In this document: positions 3,792 through 7,941 of the stretch, in pieces
How the letters are laid out: every line of letters starts with the position of its first letter
Position numbering within the stretch: position 1 is the stretch's first letter
Source of the DNA: Chloroflexota bacterium
GTDB lineage: Bacteria; Chloroflexota; Dehalococcoidia; Lucifugimonadales; JAPUKM01
NCBI GenBank assembly: GCA_027295645.1
Contig: JAPUKM010000067.1
Span: forward strand, 1 to 7,941
Length of the DNA: 7,941 bases
Reading direction: 5' to 3'
Notes under the pieces: model-generated
Seen by the model: only the letters and a program-made list of their open reading frames with translations
The model's database searches: none
Told to the model about the DNA's origin: nothing
Program-made: the position numbers and the translations under genes

Positions 3792-6242
3792 ATGGTGTTG
3801 AAACCGGATAACTTTACAGAGCAGGCCCAGGAGGTGCTCGGCACCTCCCAGGAGCTTGTCAGGCAGTTCCGTCACAGCCAGTGGGACGTTGAACACGTGG
3901 TGTTGGCCCTGCTGCAGCTGGAACGGGGCCTCCCCGTGGAGATCATGGAGTCGCTGGGCGTGGATGTGGATGCCATGAAGCGGCGGCTGGAGGATGTCCT
4001 GGAACGCAGCCCCAAGATGACCCATGAATCGTCTCAGGTGTACGCCGCGCCCCGTGCGGTTCATCTCGTGGAGAGTGCCAAGAACGAGGCCGACCGTCTC
4101 AAGGATGAGTTCATAGGCACCGAGCACCTGCTCATCGCCGCCACCGCGGAGCGGGAGGGAGACGCCGCCGGCATTCTCAGGGAGTTCGGCGTCGACCAGG
4201 AGAAGGTCTATAAAGCCCTGCAAGAGATTCGGGGCAGCGCCCGCGTGACCGATCAACGGGCAGAAAGCAAGTACCGCTCTCTTGAGAAGTACGCCGTAGA
4301 CCTGACCGCGCTCGCCCGCGAGGGCAAGCTGGACCCCGTGGTCGGCCGCGACGAGGAGATCAGAAGGCTTATGCAGACCCTCACCCGGCGCACCAAGAAC
4401 AACCCCGTCATCATCGGCGGTGCCGGCGTCGGCAAGACCGCCATCGCGGAGGGCCTGGCGGAGCGCATCGTCGCCGATGACGTCCCGGACATCCTCCGTG
4501 GCCGGCGGGTGCTCGCCCTGGACATGGGCGCCCTCGTCGCCGGTTCCAAGTTTCGCGGCGAGTTCGAGGAGCGGCTCAAGGCCGTCATGGACGAGGTCAA
4601 GCGGTCCAAGGGCGAAGTCATCCTCTTCATCGACGAGATCCACAACGTGGTCGGCGCCGGTGCCGCCGAGGGCGCCATCGACGCCAGCAACCTCATGAAG
4701 CCCGCCCTCGCTCGCGGTGAGCTCCAGGCCATCGGCGCCACAACACCGGATGAGTACCGGCGCTATATAGAGAAGGACTCCGCCCTGGAGCGGCGCTTCC
4801 AGCCCATCTGGCTTGAAGAGCCCTCCGTGGAGGACGCCATCGAGATGCTCAGGGCCGTCAAGCCCCGCTATGAGGCCCACCACAAGATTCCGATCGACGA
4901 CGACGCCATTGTGGCGGCGGTGAAGCTCAGCGGCCGCTATCTCACCGAGCGCCATCTCCCGGACAAGGCCATCGACCTCATCGACGAGGCCGCAAGCAAG
5001 CTCCGCATCGATGCCCAGAGTATGCCCAAGCACCTCAAGCAGCAGGAGAAAGAGCTCCGGCGGCTTCAGAATGAGGAGGAGGCCGTCTCCCAGCGCTCCG
5101 ACTTCGAGCGGGCAGCCACCATCAAGGCGGAGCGGCTCAAGCTGGACCAGGAATACAATCAGGCCAGGGAGGCCTGGCTGGCGGAGAAGAAGGTCGCTAC
5201 AGAGGTGCGCGCCGACCACATCGCGGACCTCATCGCCAGGTGGACGGGGATACCCGTCAACCAGCTGCTTGAGGAGGAGGCGGAGAAGCTTCTCCATATG
5301 GAGGAGCGCCTCCACCATCGCGTCATCGGTCAGGAGGACGCCATCGCCGTGGTATCGGATGCCGTCCGGCGCGCACGCGCCGGTATGAAGGACCCCAGGC
5401 GGCCGGTGGGAAGCTTCATCTTCCTTGGCCCCACCGGCGTTGGCAAGACGGAGCTTGCCCGCGCCCTGGCCCAGTTCCTCTTCGACGATGAGGCCAACAT
5501 GGTGCGCATCGACATGTCTGAGTATATGGAGAAGCACACCGTCTCCCGGCTCATCGGCGCGCCGCCCGGATACATCGGCTATGACGAGGGCGGACAGCTC
5601 ACGGAGGCGGTGCGCAGGCGCCCCTTCCGTGTGATCCTCTTTGATGAGATAGAAAAGGCACACCCGGACGTCTTTAACATCCTGCTCCAGATACTCGAAG
5701 ATGGCAGGCTCACTGACGGCCACGGCCGTGCCGTGGACTTCAGCAGCACCGTGGTCGTGATGACCAGCAACCTGGGCACCCAGGAGGCCGACCGGCCCGC
5801 CCTGGGCTTCCGCCGCACCGAGGGGGATGTCGATGCGGAACGCCGGAAGCAGCGGGACATCCTTGAGGAGGCTTTGAAGAAGACCTTCCGTCCGGAGTTC
5901 CTGAACCGTATCGACGAAACGGTGATCTTTGATCCGCTCACCCACGACCAGATCGAGGCCATCGTCGGCCTGATGATGGCGGAGGTGAGCAAGCGCCTGG
6001 AGGAGCGGGGCGTCACGGCGGAGCTCACCCCCGCCGCCCGCAAGTGGCTGGCTGAGGAGGGCTTTGACCCGGTCTTCGGCGCGCGCCCCCTGCGCCGCGC
6101 CTTGCGGCGCTTCGTAGAAAACCCGCTGTCCAAGGGTATCCTTGCCGGCGACTTCCCGGAGGGAAGCCACGTCATGGTGGGCGCGGGCGAGCAGGGATTG
6201 ACCTTTGAGAAGGCGGAGGAGCCCGTGAAGGTGGGAACGTAG
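3792..6242 (+). CDS. clpC: ClpC-type AAA+ unfoldase (Clp ATPase)
   Basis: An 816-residue hexameric ATPase that unfolds proteins and, as ClpC, feeds them to ClpP for degradation. Two Clp_N repeats occupy about residues 8-70 and 85-147. AAA domain 1 has Walker A GGAGVGKT (209-216), Walker B VILFIDE (276-282), a KFRG pore loop and arginine-finger candidates R334/R335. The middle domain (about 404-470) is short, with a UVR-like stretch near 437-458; ClpB has a much longer coiled coil. AAA domain 2 has Walker A GPTGVGKT (546-553), Walker B VILFDE (614-619), pore loop GYIGY (593-597) and sensor-2 GAR (763-765). LGF at 671-673 matches the ClpP-docking tripeptide absent from ClpB. The length also fits ClpC. 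GGAGG lies 9 nt before ATG 3792. It is the last gene of the dnaJ-hspR operon, so HspR control is inferred; many pipelines would call it ClpB. Confidence 0.93.
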   Translation: MVLKPDNFTEQAQEVLGTSQELVRQFRHSQWDVEHVVLALLQLERGLPVEIMESLGVDVDAMKRRLEDVLERSPKMTHESSQVYAAPRAVHLVESAKNEADRLKDEFIGTEHLLIAATAEREGDAAGILREFGVDQEKVYKALQEIRGSARVTDQRAESKYRSLEKYAVDLTALAREGKLDPVVGRDEEIRRLMQTLTRRTKNNPVIIGGAGVGKTAIAEGLAERIVADDVPDILRGRRVLALDMGALVAGSKFRGEFEERLKAVMDEVKRSKGEVILFIDEIHNVVGAGAAEGAIDASNLMKPALARGELQAIGATTPDEYRRYIEKDSALERRFQPIWLEEPSVEDAIEMLRAVKPRYEAHHKIPIDDDAIVAAVKLSGRYLTERHLPDKAIDLIDEAASKLRIDAQSMPKHLKQQEKELRRLQNEEEAVSQRSDFERAATIKAERLKLDQEYNQAREAWLAEKKVATEVRADHIADLIARWTGIPVNQLLEEEAEKLLHMEERLHHRVIGQEDAIAVVSDAVRRARAGMKDPRRPVGSFIFLGPTGVGKTELARALAQFLFDDEANMVRIDMSEYMEKHTVSRLIGAPPGYIGYDEGGQLTEAVRRRPFRVILFDEIEKAHPDVFNILLQILEDGRLTDGHGRAVDFSSTVVVMTSNLGTQEADRPALGFRRTEGDVDAERRKQRDILEEALKKTFRPEFLNRIDETVIFDPLTHDQIEAIVGLMMAEVSKRLEERGVTAELTPAARKWLAEEGFDPVFGARPLRRALRRFVENPLSKGILAGDFPEGSHVMVGAGEQGLTFEKAEEPVKVGT

Positions 6243-6271
6243 CCCTGTCTGCTGGATGGACCCGGCGCTTT

Positions 6272-6300
6272 TTGACACTGTAGGGCGTGCTTGGTAAACT
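6272..6300 (+). promoter_or_regulatory. Putative upstream promoter of the PIN/TRAM-ispD unit
   Basis: TTGACA (6272-6277, perfect), a 17-nt spacer and TAAACT (6295-6300, 4 of 6) lie in the 215-base gap after clpC. Transcription would start near 6307, leaving a leader of about 150 nt. Confidence 0.5.
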
Positions 6301-6314
6301 AAGGTAAAGTTAGC

Positions 6315-6347
6315 GGCGGATGAAGAGGGGGCGAGGTAATCCGCTTT
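6315..6347 (+). terminator. Weak hairpin with T run in the gap after clpC
   Basis: GCGGAT (6315-6320) and ATCCGC (6338-6343) can pair across a 17-nt loop, followed by TTTT (6344-6347). It could end read-through from clpC or attenuate transcripts from the promoter at 6272-6300. The stem is short and the loop long, so this is tentative. Confidence 0.3.
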
Positions 6348-6374
6348 TGGGTCGCAATCGTATCTATTTTATAC
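6346..6374 (+). promoter_or_regulatory. Possible second promoter of the PIN/TRAM-ispD unit
   Basis: TTGGGT (6346-6351), a 17-nt spacer and TATACA (6369-6374) lie in an AT-rich patch. The -35 matches at 3 of 6 positions and the -10 at 4 of 6, so it is weaker than the upstream candidate. It starts just after the hairpin and would escape it. Confidence 0.3.
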
Positions 6375-6457
6375 AAGACCCAGTAAGCAACGTTTCAAGA
6401 GCCTTCCGTATTCTTCAGTAGGGGTCATCCCGCTCTGGTTGCTGGTGAGGATGGTGG

Positions 6458-7501
6458 GTGGGAGTGATGAGTAGCGCTCTAATCGTTCGTATTGTTGGTG
6501 CAGGTGTCTTGGGGGTGGTTGGGTGGTGGGTCTGGGAGTGGATTGGTGACACTCCGGACTTCCTGCCGTGGGGACTGGCCGCCACCATCGTCGGTGTGGT
6601 GGTGGGAGCAGCGGCCACGCCCTACTTCACCATCGTGCCTCTCCGTCTTGCCCTCGTGCGACTGCGCCTGGTCTCTGCCTCCGCCTTTCTCGCGGGCACC
6701 GCCGGCCTTGTTCTCGGCCTGGTGGTTGCCGCCCTCATCTCCATTCCACTGGCACGTATCTCCGGCTGGCCCGGCATCTGGGTCCCGGTGGCGCTCAGCG
6801 CGCTTCTTGGCTTCCTCGGCGTCGCAGTGGCCGTCAGTCGAGGGTATGACCTTCGCCGCATCCTGCCGGACACCGCTCACTCCTCAGACATCCCTGCACG
6901 GACGGACGGCCAGGTGCTCGTTGATACCAGCGCCATCATCGATGGCCGCATCGCCGATGTCAGCCAGACCGGCTTCCTCAGCGGCACCCTGGTCATCCCG
7001 AGGTTCGTCCTGGACGAGCTGCGGCACATCGCCGACTCCAACGATTCCCTGAGACGGAACCGCGGCCGGCGTGGACTGGAGATCCTGACCAAGCTCCGCA
7101 AAGAGGCGATCGTACCCGTTCAGGTGCTGGACGTGGATGGATGGGAAAACATGGAGGTGGACGGGAAGCTGGTCAAGCTTGCCAAGAGCCTGAAGGCGCC
7201 CATCGTCACCACCGACTACAACCTCAACCGAGTCGCGGGGATTCAGGGGGTCAAGGTGCTCAACGTCAACGACCTGGCCAACGCCCTGAAGCCGGCGGTC
7301 ATCCCCGGCGAGGATATGGAGGTCCGCGTCATCCAGGAGGGCAAAGAGGTAGGGCAGGGCGTCGCCTTCCTGGATGATGGGACCATGGTTGTCGTGGAGG
7401 GCGGTCGGCGCCATCTCAACACCCAGATAGAGGTCGCGGTGACACGCGTTCTGCAGACCTCCGCGGGCCGGCTCATCTTTGCGCAGCTCAAAGGACACTA
7501 G
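6458..7501 (+). CDS. Membrane-anchored PIN/TRAM-domain protein (YacL-like)
   Basis: A 347-residue protein with about four hydrophobic membrane segments in residues 7-126, a cytoplasmic PIN nuclease-like domain (about 152-275) and a C-terminal TRAM domain (about 283-343) that may bind RNA. PIN acidic residues are visible: D156 in VLVDTSAIIDGRI, D162, E187 in VLDELRHIADS and D253 in IVTTDYNLNR. The family resembles Bacillus YacL; its substrate is unsettled, so nuclease activity is inferred from the retained acidic site. The start GTG 6458 is chosen for GGTGAGG ending 7 nt upstream; GTG 6464 or ATG 6467, two to three codons later, is also possible. It ends one base before ispD, and the same neighbour pair occurs in Bacillus, which suggests co-transcription. 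Domain calls firm, exact start uncertain. Confidence 0.92.
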   Translation: MGVMSSALIVRIVGAGVLGVVGWWVWEWIGDTPDFLPWGLAATIVGVVVGAAATPYFTIVPLRLALVRLRLVSASAFLAGTAGLVLGLVVAALISIPLARISGWPGIWVPVALSALLGFLGVAVAVSRGYDLRRILPDTAHSSDIPARTDGQVLVDTSAIIDGRIADVSQTGFLSGTLVIPRFVLDELRHIADSNDSLRRNRGRRGLEILTKLRKEAIVPVQVLDVDGWENMEVDGKLVKLAKSLKAPIVTTDYNLNRVAGIQGVKVLNVNDLANALKPAVIPGEDMEVRVIQEGKEVGQGVAFLDDGTMVVVEGGRRHLNTQIEVAVTRVLQTSAGRLIFAQLKGH

Positions 7502-7502
7502 T

Positions 7503-7941
7503 ATGTCCCCTGTTCCCAGCCCCCACATCGGAGGCCATACCGGCAACCGGGTGGGGGCTATCGTTGTTGCCGGGGGCCGGAGCCGCCGTATGGACGGGCC
7601 GGATAAGCTGTTCATGCCCCTCCTGGGCAGGCCCCTCCTGGGCTATACTCTGGATGTCCTCCAAAGGGTGGACCTCGTCCGGGAGGTTGTGCTGGTTCTC
7701 AGCCAGTCCAACCTGGAGAGGGGCAGGGCATTGGTGGCTGAACGGGAATTTCACAAGGTGACCGGCGTCTGCCTGGGCGGCCCGCGCCGCCAGGACTCGG
7801 TGCGCCTGGGCCTCCAGGCGCTCTCCCCCTGCGACTGGGTCGTCGTCCATGATGGAGCACGTCCCTGCGTGGAGCCGGAGCTTGTCGAACGGGGTTTGGA
7901 GGAGGCTCGCAAGTGGGGCTCAGCCGTCGCCGCCGTACCCG
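7503..7941 (+). CDS. ispD: IspD, 2-C-methyl-D-erythritol 4-phosphate cytidylyltransferase (5' part)
   Basis: The frame opens at ATG 7503 and stays open to the window end: 146 residues of an expected 220-240. IspD joins CTP and MEP to form CDP-ME in the non-mevalonate isoprenoid pathway. The nucleotide-binding loop is VAGGRSRRMDGPDKLF (residues 22-37, with R28/R29 and K35 as CTP contacts). GGPRRQDSVRLGLQAL at about 92-107 and VHDGARP at 115-121 (D117 the likely metal ligand) are the other family motifs. AAAGGA lies 7 nt before the ATG and only one base separates it from the PIN/TRAM stop, so translation is probably coupled. The first 15 residues (rich in P, G and H) are longer than usual; a later start at GTG 7551 is possible but lacks a well-placed ribosome site. 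ispF may follow outside the window. Confidence 0.93.
   Translation, partial: MSPVPSPHIGGHTGNRVGAIVVAGGRSRRMDGPDKLFMPLLGRPLLGYTLDVLQRVDLVREVVLVLSQSNLERGRALVAEREFHKVTGVCLGGPRRQDSVRLGLQALSPCDWVVVHDGARPCVEPELVERGLEEARKWGSAVAAVP

Noticed and set aside
3792..6242. Calling the AAA+ protein ClpB
   Set aside because: The middle domain is far too short for ClpB, and an LGF ClpP-docking tripeptide is present at residues 671-673, so ClpC is the better name.
3747..6278. An 843-codon open frame on the minus strand, longer than clpC which it covers
   Set aside because: Its translation is low-complexity (rich in L, G, H and D) with no recognisable domain, while the opposite strand encodes a full ClpC. High GC codon bias commonly leaves antisense frames open.

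Overview
The window is a GC-rich bacterial chromosome segment with tightly packed housekeeping and stress genes. I see no mobile element, CRISPR array, tRNA or rRNA. The gene set suggests Chloroflexota, perhaps the Dehalococcoidia: a zinc-ribbon threonine synthase followed by a NIL-domain protein, an HspR-controlled small-Hsp/DnaJ/ClpC cluster, and a YacL-like PIN/TRAM protein joined to IspD. This placement is inferred from gene content and protein style, not from a marker gene.

Left part, minus strand (1-2265). A small heat-shock protein (Hsp20) gene is followed by a perfect 16-bp hairpin. A separate promoter-like site then precedes threonine synthase (thrC), which starts at TTG. Downstream of thrC, a NIL-domain protein runs off the window edge. 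The 222 bases between thrC and the NIL gene hold a tandem array with a 76-bp period. Its units look like diverged copies of the thrC stop, the spacer, the ribosome binding site and the first codons of the NIL gene. This array is the most unusual structure in the window.

Centre (2266-2448). A divergent control region separates hsp20 (minus) from dnaJ (plus). It has a perfect sigma70-type promoter toward dnaJ (TTGACA, 17 nt, TATAAT) and a near-consensus one toward hsp20. Their -35 boxes are arms of an inverted repeat, and a HAIR-like candidate HspR site lies between them.

Right of centre, plus strand (2449-6242). A zinc-finger-less DnaJ, an HspR-type MerR regulator and a ClpC-type AAA+ unfoldase form a probable operon. 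A 17-base motif containing GAGGG recurs before both hspR and clpC. ClpC has the short middle domain and an LGF tripeptide, so it probably partners ClpP. Together with Hsp20 the locus covers holding (Hsp20), co-chaperone work (DnaJ), unfolding or degradation (ClpC) and feedback repression (HspR). No dnaK, grpE or groEL is in view.

Right end, plus strand (6243-7941). After a 215-base gap with two promoter-like sites and a weak hairpin comes a membrane-anchored PIN/TRAM protein. One base later ispD of the MEP isoprenoid pathway begins and runs off the window. The same neighbour pair (yacL, ispD) is known in Bacillus.
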